From: Kineosporia aurantiaca JCM 3230
GTDB taxonomy: Bacteria > Actinomycetota > Actinomycetes > Actinomycetales > Kineosporiaceae
Direction: 5' to 3'
DNA length: 64,000 nt
Assembly: GCA_000719025.1 (NCBI GenBank)
Contig: JODP01000008.1
Span: 208,160 to 272,159, forward strand
Position numbers and translations under genes: made by a program. The notes under the pieces are model-generated. The model was not told the DNA's origin. It made no database searches and saw only the letters and a program-made list of their open reading frames with translations. Positions 44,140-52,837 of the stretch are shown here, piece by piece. The stretch's first letter is position 1; every line of letters begins with the position of its first letter.

Positions 44140-44451
44140 GTGGCTGTGACGGACCATGTGACGATCGACCTGAGCCTGCTGGAGACGACGGCGCAGAAGC
44201 TGGGGCAGGTGGCCGACACCATGTCCCGCTCGCGGGCGACCGCGGACCTGGATGCGCAGTTGCTGGGTCAGGCCGACCTGACTTCGGCGCTCGGGGATTT
44301 CTCCGACAACTGGAGGATCCACCGGGAGAATCTGGTGAAGGCGGTCGAGGGTGCGCACACGTTCGTCGCCAATGCGGTGGAGGCCTACCGCCGGCTGGAC
44401 TGCGAGATGGCTGACTCGCTGAACCCGGCGGACGGGGGGAAGGGCCAGTGA
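44140..44451 (+). CDS. WXG100-like small protein of a type VII cassette
   Basis: The product is about 103 residues, almost all alpha-helical (LSLLETTAQKLGQVADTMSRSRA, NWRIHRENLVKAVEGAHTFVANAVEAYRRLDCEM). Size, helix-turn-helix hairpin and neighbours fit an ESX/WXG100-type partner, although the exact WXG is replaced by DNWR. A GTG at 44140 and another at 44146 are possible starts. The stop overlaps the next gene (GTGA), indicating coupling. Confidence 0.75.
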   Translation: MAVTDHVTIDLSLLETTAQKLGQVADTMSRSRATADLDAQLLGQADLTSALGDFSDNWRIHRENLVKAVEGAHTFVANAVEAYRRLDCEMADSLNPADGGKGQ

Positions 44452-45860
44452 GCCGGCCGGTGAACTGGTCCCCGCTGGCCGATTCCGACCCGGTGCCGGG
44501 CGACGAGGCCGAACTCCGGGGCATGGCCCGGCGGTACCGGGACTTCGCGGCCGAGCTCGAGGAGCAGGCTGCGACCCTGAACCGGCTGTCCCAGGCCGAA
44601 GGCTGGGACGCGTGCGCGGGCCGGGCCTTCGCCTCGACCGCGGGCGAGGTCGGGGAGCAGATCCAGAAGGCCAAAGGGCGCTACCAGGCCGTCGGGGACG
44701 CGCTGAACACCTACGTCACGATCCTGGTCCAGTCGCAGGGGGAGGCCGACGCGGCGCTGCGGCAGGCCCAGCAGCTGCAGGCCCAGGCCCAGGCGGATGC
44801 CCAGGCCCACGAGCAGGCCGAGAAGGCCGCGCAGGCCAGTCCGGGCCCGGACATCGTGCCGAAGGCGCCGCCCTCCGCCGACGAGGTCCTGGCCGGGCCG
44901 CGCGCCCAGCTCCAGCACGCGGTCGACCGCAGGAACTCCGCGGCGCGGCACGCGGCTTCCACCATCCGGGCCGCGACCAGTCACGACGGTCTCAAGGACA
45001 GCTGGTGGGACAAGGTCAAGGACTGGTCGGGCCGGCAGTGGGACTCGTTCATCGACTGGGTGCACGATCACGCGGGCCGGATCAACTGGTGGGCCGACTT
45101 CCTCGGCAAGGTCTCCTCCACCCTGGCCGTGATCAGCATGGTGATCGCCTTCATCCCGGTGCTGGACGTGCTGGCCCCGGCTCTGCTCGCGGTCTCGGCC
45201 GGGCTCACCGTGATCAGTCTGGTGCTGCACACGATGACCGCCCTTTCCGGTGACGGCTCCTGGATCGCCGTCGGGCTGGACGTGCTCGGGCTGGTCACCT
45301 ACGGCTGGGGCCGGCGCGCGGTGACTGGGGCCCGGGCCGCTCAGGCGGCGCTCAAGGGGGCAGCTGGGGTAGCGGTCAAGCGGGCCGCCATCGACTCCGG
45401 TGAAGCGGCGTGGGTGGCCGGGAGACAAGCCGCCGGCAAGGCGGTCACCAAGGCCGGCCGGGCGGCCGCGCGCAGTGGCCCTCTGGCCCGCGCGGCGAAG
45501 GCTGAGGCCAAGGAGGCGGTGGCCGCCGCGGCCCGGGGAAAGACCAATCCCTTCAACAACCTCCTGGCCTCGAAACTCAGCCGGGCCCGGCCCAAGCTCA
45601 ACAAGTTCGCGGACTCCAAGGTCGGCAAGGTGCTGGGCCTGGACTCCGAGGTGCTGCTCGGGGAGTCCGAACGCAAGGCGGTGGCCGCGCTGGCCCCGAC
45701 CTCCCAGAAGGTTCAGGGAGCGCTGGAGGATCTGGAGTCGAAGGTGAAGGTGAGTGAGGTCCTCGACGGTTTCGGCCTGACCGGGGACATCATCGACAAG
45801 TCGCACGCCGCAGGCGGTTACGAGGACCGGGCCACCTTCGGCCGGTACGCGAACCAGTGA
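44448..45860 (+). CDS. Putative type VII-secreted toxin-like or effector protein
   Basis: The product is 470 residues. Residues 10-110 resemble the actinobacterial T7SS signal domain (DSDPVPGDEAELRGMARRYRDFAAELEEQAATL, then LSQAEGWDACAGRAF). An Ala/Gln-rich coiled coil follows (110-150), then two membrane-like helices at about 225-265. The C-terminal 170 residues are Ala/Lys-rich with no toxin motif I recognise. It could be a polymorphic effector with an unknown tip, or a structural ESX substrate. Both neighbouring genes are coupled to it. Confidence 0.75.
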   Translation: MSRPVNWSPLADSDPVPGDEAELRGMARRYRDFAAELEEQAATLNRLSQAEGWDACAGRAFASTAGEVGEQIQKAKGRYQAVGDALNTYVTILVQSQGEADAALRQAQQLQAQAQADAQAHEQAEKAAQASPGPDIVPKAPPSADEVLAGPRAQLQHAVDRRNSAARHAASTIRAATSHDGLKDSWWDKVKDWSGRQWDSFIDWVHDHAGRINWWADFLGKVSSTLAVISMVIAFIPVLDVLAPALLAVSAGLTVISLVLHTMTALSGDGSWIAVGLDVLGLVTYGWGRRAVTGARAAQAALKGAAGVAVKRAAIDSGEAAWVAGRQAAGKAVTKAGRAAARSGPLARAAKAEAKEAVAAAARGKTNPFNNLLASKLSRARPKLNKFADSKVGKVLGLDSEVLLGESERKAVAALAPTSQKVQGALEDLESKVKVSEVLDGFGLTGDIIDKSHAAGGYEDRATFGRYANQ

Positions 45861-46471
45861 CGGCGACGCAGGCGGACGGGTCCACCACCGGCTGGTCGCT
45901 GCTGGTGCCGCAGACCTGGTCCCGGATCCGGCTCGAGCGTGACCGCCCCCAGCAGGTGGCGGCCCTGATGACCAGGGCCTTCGCCACCGTGTCGCGCGAC
46001 CAGGCCGCCCCGGTGCGGCGCCTGGTGGAACAGGAACTGCTGGCCAAGGCCGACCAGGCCTTCGCCGAGGGCGGCCGGGAGTTCTATCTGCTCACCGAGG
46101 TGCGCCGCGGGCTTCCCCTGGCCGCAACCCTGGTGGTGACCGTGCTTCCCGAAACGCTGCCGGCTGACGTGCCCGCGCAGGTGCTGGCCCAGGTCCTGGC
46201 CGAAGCCCCGAACGCGGAGCCGACGGTGGTGACCGTGGCCGGTCATGAGGTTCCGGCGGTCCGCCGGTCCGAGGCCCGCCGGTTCGCCGACGTCGGTGAC
46301 GGGCTCGGGTCGAGCCGGGTGGTCCTCACCGGCCTGGACGTCTACGTGCCCTTCCCGGACCGGTCGCGGATCCTGCTGCTGACCTTCCGGACCCCGCTCG
46401 AGCCGATCGCCGCAGCGATGACCACCCTTTTCGAGGCGATCGCCGGGTCGCTGCGCTGGCGGGAGAACTGA
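45857..46471 (+). CDS. Conserved protein of the type VII cassette, possibly DcrB/LpqN-like
   Basis: The product is 204 residues, no signal peptide, membrane helix or cysteine. The start (TGWSLLVPQTWSRIRLER) and end (RILLLTFRTPLEPIAAAMTTLFEAIAGSLRW) resemble the DcrB/LpqN fold (Mog1-PsbP type), which is found in cell-envelope proteins. That fold call is inference from pattern only. The GTG overlaps the upstream stop. It could be a chaperone or immunity protein for the effector. Confidence 0.65.
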   Translation: MTATQADGSTTGWSLLVPQTWSRIRLERDRPQQVAALMTRAFATVSRDQAAPVRRLVEQELLAKADQAFAEGGREFYLLTEVRRGLPLAATLVVTVLPETLPADVPAQVLAQVLAEAPNAEPTVVTVAGHEVPAVRRSEARRFADVGDGLGSSRVVLTGLDVYVPFPDRSRILLLTFRTPLEPIAAAMTTLFEAIAGSLRWREN

Positions 46472-46472
46472 G

Positions 46473-47075
46473 ATGAGCACGGTGCTGGTGGATCTGCCGC
46501 CGGAATGGGTGGCCGCCGACCTGGACGCGGACCCGCTGGGATGGGCGCGCGCAACGGTGCGTCGCCGAGCCCGCGAGCAGCAGGTGGACCTGGAGCGCGA
46601 ACGGGCCGACCGGCTCGCCGACGTCTTCCTTCCAGCGCTCGAATCGGCTCACCGCGAGGACGTCCCCCCGGCCCTGGTGCTGTTCCTCCTGCCTGAGGCC
46701 GAACGCTCGGCGGTGTGCAGCGTGACGGTCCGGGCCGAGGAGGTCGACCCGGACGTCGCCGCCGAGGATCTGCTGGAGCAACTGCGGCTCCCGGAGGAGA
46801 TGCTGGAACAGCCTGCGGTGGAGGAGATCGTCGAGACCCGCTGCGGCCCGGCCGTGCACCTGATCCAGCGCTACCGGAGCCCGCAGGGCGTGGACTTCGA
46901 GCTGGTCCAGGAGCACGAGCTCTTCCTGTGGCACCTGGCCGACGACGACGGCGAATGGGCGATCACCTTGTCCACCGGCTACCTGGACCTGGTCGAGGCG
47001 GCCGAGTGGCGGCCCTCGCTCCGGGACCTGGCGACCTCACTCACTCTGACGGCCGATCAGGACAGCGTCTTGTAG
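46473..47075 (+). CDS. Conserved protein of the type VII cassette, second member
   Basis: The product is 200 residues, acidic, without signal or membrane helix. It opens with VLVDLPPEWVAADLDADPLGWARATVRRRA and closes with WAITLSTGYLDLVEAAEWRPSLRDLATSLTL, a layout much like the previous protein (PxxW near the start, beta strand with LSTGY/LTFRT, terminal helix). The two may be diverged paralogues. It starts 1 bp after the previous stop; its 3' end overlaps the convergent lipoprotein gene by 19 bp. Confidence 0.65.
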   Translation: MSTVLVDLPPEWVAADLDADPLGWARATVRRRAREQQVDLERERADRLADVFLPALESAHREDVPPALVLFLLPEAERSAVCSVTVRAEEVDPDVAAEDLLEQLRLPEEMLEQPAVEEIVETRCGPAVHLIQRYRSPQGVDFELVQEHELFLWHLADDDGEWAITLSTGYLDLVEAAEWRPSLRDLATSLTLTADQDSVL

Positions 47076-47632
47076 TAGTCCGCGAAGGCCTGTTGCTCGC
47101 AGTCGTCCAGCCAGTGAGCCTTGCTTCCGGAGGGCAGGCCGTCGCCGGCGATGCCGCCGTCCTTGGTGATCTGCACCGGCACCCCGTGATCGTTCAGGCA
47201 CTTGGCTTCGGCCCGCAGATGGTCGGCGAACTCCGGGTCCGACTCGCGGGCACTGTCGAACAGCGGCTGGGGTTGCTTGGATCCGCACTGCTTCCGGTAC
47301 TTGTTCGCGGTGTCGACGTCCATACCGTTCGCCTGGGAGTACATCTTGAAGAGCGACTCGGGCAGGCCGTTGTCCCGCATGCAGGCGTAGTAGACCTTGA
47401 ACATCCGGGTCAGCTCGGCCTCGGAGGTGTCCGGCCGGATGAGGGGACGTTCGGCGGCGGTCGGGGTGGGGGTGGCCCGATCGGGGTCGGGAGTCACCAG
47501 GCTGGCCACCGAAGAGTTTTCGGCCGCGGTGGATTCCCCGCTGCCGGTCGAGGATCCGCAGGCACTGAGGAGGGTCAGACCCACGGCCAGGACGGGGTAC
47601 AGCGCCTGGTGGCGCTTTTTGAAAGTGAACAC
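47057..47632 (-). CDS. Cysteine-rich lipoprotein, paralogue A
   Basis: The product is 191 residues: lipoprotein signal with lipobox LLSAC, Ser/Thr/Pro linker, and a folded domain from ERPLIRPDTSEAEL onward with four cysteines (YYACMRDNG, KQCGSKQP, KCLNDHG, DDCEQQAF), probably two disulfides. I chose the GTG at 47632, with GGAAGG upstream. No known family. It is a tandem copy of the next protein and has the same length. It may be the last gene of the operon RR-HK-lipoprotein-lipoprotein. Confidence 0.8.
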   Translation of the reverse strand: MFTFKKRHQALYPVLAVGLTLLSACGSSTGSGESTAAENSSVASLVTPDPDRATPTPTAAERPLIRPDTSEAELTRMFKVYYACMRDNGLPESLFKMYSQANGMDVDTANKYRKQCGSKQPQPLFDSARESDPEFADHLRAEAKCLNDHGVPVQITKDGGIAGDGLPSGSKAHWLDDCEQQAFADYYKTLS

Positions 47633-47686
47633 GAAAATCGCCCTTCCAGGGGGAGCCAAGAACTCTCGAAGACTTGAGTAGACGGG

Positions 47687-48262
47687 CTACTTCAGCGTCT
47701 TGTAGTAGCCGCCGAAGGCCTGCTGCTCGCAGTCGTCGAGCCAGTGGGCCTTGTTGTCCGGGGGCAGGTCGTCGAGGAGCCAGACACCGCCGTCCTTGCG
47801 GGTCTCGGCCCGGATCCCGTGATCGTTCAGGCACGCGATGTCGGCCCGCAGGTGGTCGGTGAACTCCGGGTCCGCGTCGCGGGCCCGGTCGAACAGCTGC
47901 TGGGGTTGCTTGGAGCCGCACTGCTTCTCGTACTTCGCGGCGGTGTCCGCGTCGGAGCCCTGCTTCGCCCGGAACATCTTGACCATCCTTGCGGGTACGC
48001 CCGCGTCCTGGAGGCAGTCGAAGTAGACCTTGTTCATCCGGGCGACTTCGGCCTCGGAGGTGTCGGGGCGGATCAGGGGACGCTCGGCGGCGGCGGGCGT
48101 CGTCGCCGCCTTTGCGGCGGTGGTCGGGGTCGCGAGACTGGCCACCGAGGCGGAGTCGGTCGATCCTGCGGTGCTGTCCGATGAACTGCACGCGCTGAGC
48201 AGGGCGAGACTCGCCAGGAGAGCGGGGAACAGCACCCTTTGGCTCGCTTTGAAGGTCGGCAT
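47687..48262 (-). CDS. Cysteine-rich lipoprotein, paralogue B
   Basis: The product is 191 residues, the same length as paralogue A. Lipobox LLSAC is followed by a low-complexity linker. The conserved domain shares ERPLIRPDTSEAE, KQCGSKQP, CLNDHG and AHWLDDCEQQAF with its neighbour. The four domain cysteines are at matching places. The ATG at 48262 has AGGGTG upstream, and the gene starts 35 bp after the histidine-kinase stop. Likely role: extracellular partner or reporter of that kinase, by position only. Confidence 0.8.
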   Translation of the reverse strand: MPTFKASQRVLFPALLASLALLSACSSSDSTAGSTDSASVASLATPTTAAKAATTPAAAERPLIRPDTSEAEVARMNKVYFDCLQDAGVPARMVKMFRAKQGSDADTAAKYEKQCGSKQPQQLFDRARDADPEFTDHLRADIACLNDHGIRAETRKDGGVWLLDDLPPDNKAHWLDDCEQQAFGGYYKTLK

Positions 48263-48297
48263 GGCGATCACCCTGGCAGGGTGAAGTCAAGAACCTG

Positions 48298-50100
48298 TCA
48301 AAGCCCTGAGGAGGGGGCCTGCCGGGAGGCGGGCAGGTGCACGGTGAAGGTGCTGCCGACCCCGAGTTCGCTGACCACGGTGATCTTTCCGTCGTGCGCG
48401 ACGGTGAGCTCCCGGGCGATGGCCAGGCCCAGACCGCTGCCTCCGGTGGTGCGGCTACGGGAGCTGTCGGCCCGCCAGAACCGGTCGAACACCTTCTTCA
48501 GCACCCCGGGCTCAATGCCGGTGCCCTCGTCGGCCACGTCGATCGCCAGGGCGTCGGGCTCCATCCGGGTCCGGACCAGGATCCGGCTGCCGGAGTCACT
48601 GTGCCGGATCGCGTTCGAGACCAGATTGCCGACGATCTGGCGCAACCGGACGGGGTCGATCGACATCTGGGCGTCGGTGCGGAAGTCGGTCGAGAGCTGG
48701 ATCCCGGCCGCCCCGGCCGCTCCTCGGTGCGCCTCGACCACGCCGGTCAGCACGTCGTTCACGTAGACGAAGTCGCAGTGCAGGCGCAAGGTTCCGGCAT
48801 CCGCCGCGGCCAGGTCACGCAGGTCGTCGACGATCCGCTGAAGCAGGAAGGTCTCGTCCGACAGCAGCGCCAGCAGCTGGGGGCCGGCCGGGACCACCTG
48901 GTCCTGGGCCGCGTCCAGCCAGCTGCGGATGTTCGCCAGCGGGGTGCGCAGCTCGTGGGCCACATCGCTGACCATGGCCCGGCGCTGCTCCTCGAGCCGG
49001 TCGCGGCGCTCCGAAAGGTCGTTGAGAGCGCTGGCCAGCGAACCGATCTCGTCCTTGGTGGTGATGGTGATCGGGTGCTGCTGGTCGATCGGGCGCCGGG
49101 CGGCCTCGGCCAGCCGGCGCAGGGGGCGGGCCAGGCGCAGGCCCACCGCCACCGTGACGGCGACGGCCGCGGCCAGCACCACGGCCGTGCCCAGGGCGAT
49201 GCGCAGGAGGTTCTTGCGCGTGAGGCTGATCGACGGCTGGATGGTGGTGCTGCCGGGGTCGGTGACGAAGAGCAGGGCGGGCGGAGCGACATACGGCTTC
49301 AGTTGCTCCCGCCGGGCGGTCTGCACACAGGCCAGCACCCGGTCGGCCGCGAGGCGGGCCGGCAGCGGCCCGCCCTCCTGGTCCAGCTGGAACGTAAGGT
49401 CGATCTTCAGGTACGGCTGCAGGCTCCGCCCGAGGCAGCTCTCGGTCAGCCGGGTGAGGTCGGCCAGGGCCCGGGCCTCGGTCCGGGTCGGGGCCTGGGC
49501 CGCCTCGGGAAGAGGGCAGGCGAGGAGGTTCCCCTGGGCCCGGATCTGCGGGCGGCCGTTCGGCCGGTGCTCCACCTGGATCTGCGGTTCCCGGATCTTG
49601 TCGACGCAGAGACGCTTCTGATCGTCGGCCAGTCGGTCGAGGCGGGCCTTCTCGGTTCGGGTGAGCTCGTAGGGCCCGACGGCTCGGGCGTCGATGCTGT
49701 CGTCGGTGGACGGTGACTGGGTGCTCACCCGCAGGGGGTCGACGGTGGCCGAGGCCTGACCGCTGGGCCGGGGCCGGGCCGGGTCCGAGTCGGCGATGAC
49801 GTGGCCGTCTTTCGTGGTCAGGACGATCCGGCGGCCGGTCCGGCGGGCCAGCTGGCCGACGGTGGCCGGGACGCCCGTCCAGGTCGGGTGCTCGGCGGCG
49901 TAGCCGAGAAGGGTGTCGTAGACGGTGCTGCCGGCTGACAGGGACTGCGCCTGCTGTTTCTCAATTGCCTGAGTAGTGGTCTGGGCGGTCAGCCAGGCGG
50001 TGGCGGCGATCGCGCCGACGGCCACGAGCACCGACAGCACCAGCAGCCGGACGACGAGACTGTGGCGCAGCGGCACCACGGGGGATCTAGGGGGTGGCAA
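48298..50100 (-). CDS. Sensor histidine kinase with large cysteine-bearing outer domain
   Basis: The product is 600 residues: membrane helix 1 (about residues 15-38), an outer domain to about residue 295, helix 2 (about 300-325), HAMP, DHp with H382 in VAHELRTPLANI, and ATPase domain (NLVSNAIRHS, DEGTGI, TGGSGLGLAI). The outer domain has four cysteines. The TTG start at 50100 has GGAG nearby and overlaps the regulator gene by 14 bp; GTGs at 50079 and 50076 are alternatives. Signal unknown; the MacAB-like pump on the other side is a likely target. Confidence 0.88.
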   Translation of the reverse strand: MPPPRSPVVPLRHSLVVRLLVLSVLVAVGAIAATAWLTAQTTTQAIEKQQAQSLSAGSTVYDTLLGYAAEHPTWTGVPATVGQLARRTGRRIVLTTKDGHVIADSDPARPRPSGQASATVDPLRVSTQSPSTDDSIDARAVGPYELTRTEKARLDRLADDQKRLCVDKIREPQIQVEHRPNGRPQIRAQGNLLACPLPEAAQAPTRTEARALADLTRLTESCLGRSLQPYLKIDLTFQLDQEGGPLPARLAADRVLACVQTARREQLKPYVAPPALLFVTDPGSTTIQPSISLTRKNLLRIALGTAVVLAAAVAVTVAVGLRLARPLRRLAEAARRPIDQQHPITITTKDEIGSLASALNDLSERRDRLEEQRRAMVSDVAHELRTPLANIRSWLDAAQDQVVPAGPQLLALLSDETFLLQRIVDDLRDLAAADAGTLRLHCDFVYVNDVLTGVVEAHRGAAGAAGIQLSTDFRTDAQMSIDPVRLRQIVGNLVSNAIRHSDSGSRILVRTRMEPDALAIDVADEGTGIEPGVLKKVFDRFWRADSSRSRTTGGSGLGLAIARELTVAHDGKITVVSELGVGSTFTVHLPASRQAPSSGL

Positions 50101-50791
50101 GACCGGGCTCCGGAACGGTGATTTTGTAGCCCAGGCCGTACACCGTGACCAGGCGGCGCGGCCGGCGCGGATCGTCCTCGATCTTGCGTCGCAGGTTCAG
50201 CACGTGGGTGTCGATCACCCGGTTGGTCGGCTCGCGGTCGAAACCCTGCGCCTGGTCGCGTAACTGGGCCCGGGAGAAGACCCGGTCGGGCCGGTCGGCG
50301 AGCACGGCCAGGATGGCGAACTCGGCCGGGGTGCAGTCGACCGGCCGCTCGTCCACGGTCACCGTGCAGCGCTCCAGGTCGACCGCGAGGCCGCCCACGT
50401 GCAGCACCTTCTCGTCGGTCTTCACCCGGTCCACCCGGCGCAGCAGAGTGCGCACCCGGGCCAGGAGTTCGCGGGGACGGTAGGGCTTGGTCAGGTAGTC
50501 GTCCGCACCGGAGTCCAGCCCCTGCAGCAGATCTTCCTCGTCGGAGCGGGCGGTGAGCATCAGGATCAGCACGGAGGACTCGCGGCGCAGCAGCCGGCAC
50601 ACGTCCAGGCCGTCCAGCCCGGGCATCATTCCGTCGAGCACGACCAGGTCCGGTCGTTGCTGCCGGGCCTGGCGCAGCGCCTCCTGACCGTCGTGGACCA
50701 CCTGGACCTGATGACCTTCGATGCGCAGGTAGTGCTCGATCACCTCGGCCTGTCGCTGGTTGTCCTCGGCGACGAGGATGCGTGCGCTCAC
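50087..50791 (-). CDS. OmpR-family response regulator
   Basis: The product is 234 residues: receiver domain with acidic pocket E9/D10, phosphate acceptor D53, T80 and K102, then a winged-helix DNA-binding domain ending LVTVYGLGYKI. The start is set at the GTG at 50791, seven bases after a TATAGT box, with no ribosome site, so the message is probably leaderless. It pairs with the overlapping histidine kinase. The divergent adaptor gene lies 79 bp away. Confidence 0.92.
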   Translation of the reverse strand: MSARILVAEDNQRQAEVIEHYLRIEGHQVQVVHDGQEALRQARQQRPDLVVLDGMMPGLDGLDVCRLLRRESSVLILMLTARSDEEDLLQGLDSGADDYLTKPYRPRELLARVRTLLRRVDRVKTDEKVLHVGGLAVDLERCTVTVDERPVDCTPAEFAILAVLADRPDRVFSRAQLRDQAQGFDREPTNRVIDTHVLNLRRKIEDDPRRPRRLVTVYGLGYKITVPEPGLATP

Positions 50792-50798
50792 CGCACGG

Positions 50799-50804
50799 AC
50801 TATA
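50799..50804 (-). promoter_or_regulatory. -10 box TATAGT giving a leaderless regulator transcript
   Basis: On the leftward strand TATAGT ends 7 bp before the GTG of the response-regulator gene, the spacing expected of a transcript that begins at the start codon. No good -35 box is visible 17 bp upstream. Toward the right, TTGACA at 50833-50838 may serve the adaptor gene, though its -10 (CATGCT, spacing 20) is poor. Confidence 0.5.
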
Positions 50805-50870
50805 GGCGCCCTTTCGCGGGGACCGGCGAATCTTGACAAGTCCTCGACATTCGCCGGGCATGCTCCGGCC

Positions 50871-52169
50871 ATGCCCAAGCCCGGCCCCTCCCGGCTGCCC
50901 GCGGGACCGTCGGACGCACCGGAAATCCCGCCCGGTCGCCCGCGCCGCAGAGCGGCCCCCGTCGTCACCGTCCTCGTCGGATTGGTGGCCGTCGTCGCGA
51001 TTGTCGCGTACCTGCTCGTTCCGCGTCACGACGACGAGGCCAAGAGGACGACGACCACGACCGTCGCCTACGCCGAAGTCACCCGGGGAACCCTTTCGAC
51101 GCAGGAAAGCATCAGTGGCTCCCTCGGTTACGGGACCGCCCGGACGATCCGTGCCGATCTGGGGGGAGTCGTCACCTGGTTGCCGGCCTCCGGGACGACG
51201 ATCCGTCGCGGGGACCCGGTCTACCGGGTCGGCAATCGTCCGGTGCCGCTGTTCTTCGGCCAGACCCCGCTCTACCGTCGCGTCGGCACCGTCGACCAGG
51301 TCGGCCCGGACATCCGCATGATCGCCGACAATCTCGGTGCGCTCGGGTATTCGGTGGGGTCGCAGCCGGGCGTCGGGAGTGTGGTGGTGCGGACCTCGAC
51401 CCCGACGTCCACCGAGAGCGACTCCGCGACTTCCGGACAGGACGACGCCAGCCGGCCCCCAGCGTCCTCAAACACCACCCCGACCGCCACCCCGACGACG
51501 TCCCCATCGGTGACGGTGCATGTCACCCGAACCACCGTGCACGAGGGCGACGCCGTGCTGACCCCGACTCTTATCGCGGCGATCAAGGCCTGGCAGCGCG
51601 ACCTGGGCCTGCCGGTGACCGGGCGCCTGGTCGTCGGCTCGGTGCTCGTCCAGACCCGGGCGGTGCGGGTCAGCTCGCTCTCCGCCCAGGTCGGCGACCC
51701 GGCTTCCGGTGACCTGATGAGCGTCACCCCGACGGCCAAGGTGATCACCGTGGACGCCGACCAGGGGCAGGCGGCCTCGGTCGAACGTGGGGACAAGGTC
51801 AGCGTGACGTTGCCCGACAGCAGCATCGCGACGGCCCGGGTCAAATCGGTGGGGACCGCCCTGAACCAGCAGGACGGCTCGTCGCCCGGCGACCCGCCCA
51901 AGCTCACCATCACCCTGGTGCTCGACCAGCCCAAGCTCCTGAAGAAGCTGAACTCGGCCGACCTTCAGGTGGCGTTCGCGTCCGAGACCCACAAGAACGT
52001 GCTCACGGTGCCGGTCGGCGCCCTCCTGGCCCTGAGCGAAGGGGGTTACGCGGTGCAGCCCCAGACCGGCGGGCTGATGGCCGTCGACACCGGGATCTTC
52101 GCCAAAGGACTGGTCGAGATCAGCGGGACGGGCATCACCGAGGGTCTGAAAGTGGTGACCACGTCGTGA
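50871..52169 (+). CDS. Efflux adaptor with peptidoglycan-binding-like insert
   Basis: The product is 432 residues: a basic N-terminus, one membrane helix (VVTVLVGLVAVVAIVAYLLV, about 32-52), barrel and lipoyl-like segments (GTLSTQESISGSLGYG, SGTTIRRGDPVYRV), a Ser/Thr-rich insert at about 195-250 followed by IAAIKAWQRDLGLPVTGRL, which looks like a peptidoglycan-binding type 1 motif, and a second barrel. It fits HlyD/MacA-type adaptors of Gram-positive MacAB-like pumps. Its TGA overlaps the next GTG. Confidence 0.85.
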   Translation: MPKPGPSRLPAGPSDAPEIPPGRPRRRAAPVVTVLVGLVAVVAIVAYLLVPRHDDEAKRTTTTTVAYAEVTRGTLSTQESISGSLGYGTARTIRADLGGVVTWLPASGTTIRRGDPVYRVGNRPVPLFFGQTPLYRRVGTVDQVGPDIRMIADNLGALGYSVGSQPGVGSVVVRTSTPTSTESDSATSGQDDASRPPASSNTTPTATPTTSPSVTVHVTRTTVHEGDAVLTPTLIAAIKAWQRDLGLPVTGRLVVGSVLVQTRAVRVSSLSAQVGDPASGDLMSVTPTAKVITVDADQGQAASVERGDKVSVTLPDSSIATARVKSVGTALNQQDGSSPGDPPKLTITLVLDQPKLLKKLNSADLQVAFASETHKNVLTVPVGALLALSEGGYAVQPQTGGLMAVDTGIFAKGLVEISGTGITEGLKVVTTS

Positions 52170-52837
52170 ACGCCGTGCTTTCGGTGCGCTCGGCCGGGAT
52201 GAGCTACGGCGGGGGAGTGACCGCGCTCAGCGACGTGTCCCTGGAGATCGAGGCCGGCGAGATGGTCGCCGTGGTGGGGCCTTCCGGCTCGGGCAAGTCC
52301 ACCCTGCTGAACATCATGGGCACGCTGGACCGGCCCACCTCGGGCACGGTCGAGATCCTCGGCCAGAGTGTCACTTCCCTTTCCGACCGGCAGCTCTCGG
52401 CCCTGCGCGGGCGTCTGCTCGGGTTCGTCTTCCAGCAGTTCCATCTCACCTCCGGGCTGAGCGCGGCCGAGAACGTGGCCACCGGCCTGCTCTACGCCGG
52501 GGTCGCCCGCCGCGATCGCCGCGACCTGGCCGTGACCGCCCTGCAACGGGTGGGGCTCGGCCACCGCGTCGGCCACCGCCCGCACGAGCTCTCCGGCGGT
52601 GAGCGCCAGCGGGTGGCGATCGCCCGGGCCCTGGTCAACCGGCCGGCCCTGATCCTGGCCGACGAGCCCACCGGCGCCCTGGACACCAGCAACGGCCAGG
52701 CCGTGCTGGACCTGCTGGACGGGCTGAACGCGGAGGGCACGACGATCGCGATCATCACCCACGACCGGGAGATCGCCGCCCGCTGCCCGCGGCAGGTGGA
52801 GATCCGCGACGGTCATCTGGTGCGGGACACCCGGTGA
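52166..52837 (+). CDS. MacB/LolD-type ABC transporter ATPase
   Basis: The product is 223 residues with Walker A GPSGSGKST, signature LSGGERQRVAIARAL and Walker B LILADEPTGALD. The LolD/MacB subtype is clear from its length and IMGTLDRPTSG. It powers the pump with the adaptor and the FtsX-type permease on either side. GTGA overlaps link all three genes. Confidence 0.94.
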   Translation: MNAVLSVRSAGMSYGGGVTALSDVSLEIEAGEMVAVVGPSGSGKSTLLNIMGTLDRPTSGTVEILGQSVTSLSDRQLSALRGRLLGFVFQQFHLTSGLSAAENVATGLLYAGVARRDRRDLAVTALQRVGLGHRVGHRPHELSGGERQRVAIARALVNRPALILADEPTGALDTSNGQAVLDLLDGLNAEGTTIAIITHDREIAARCPRQVEIRDGHLVRDTR

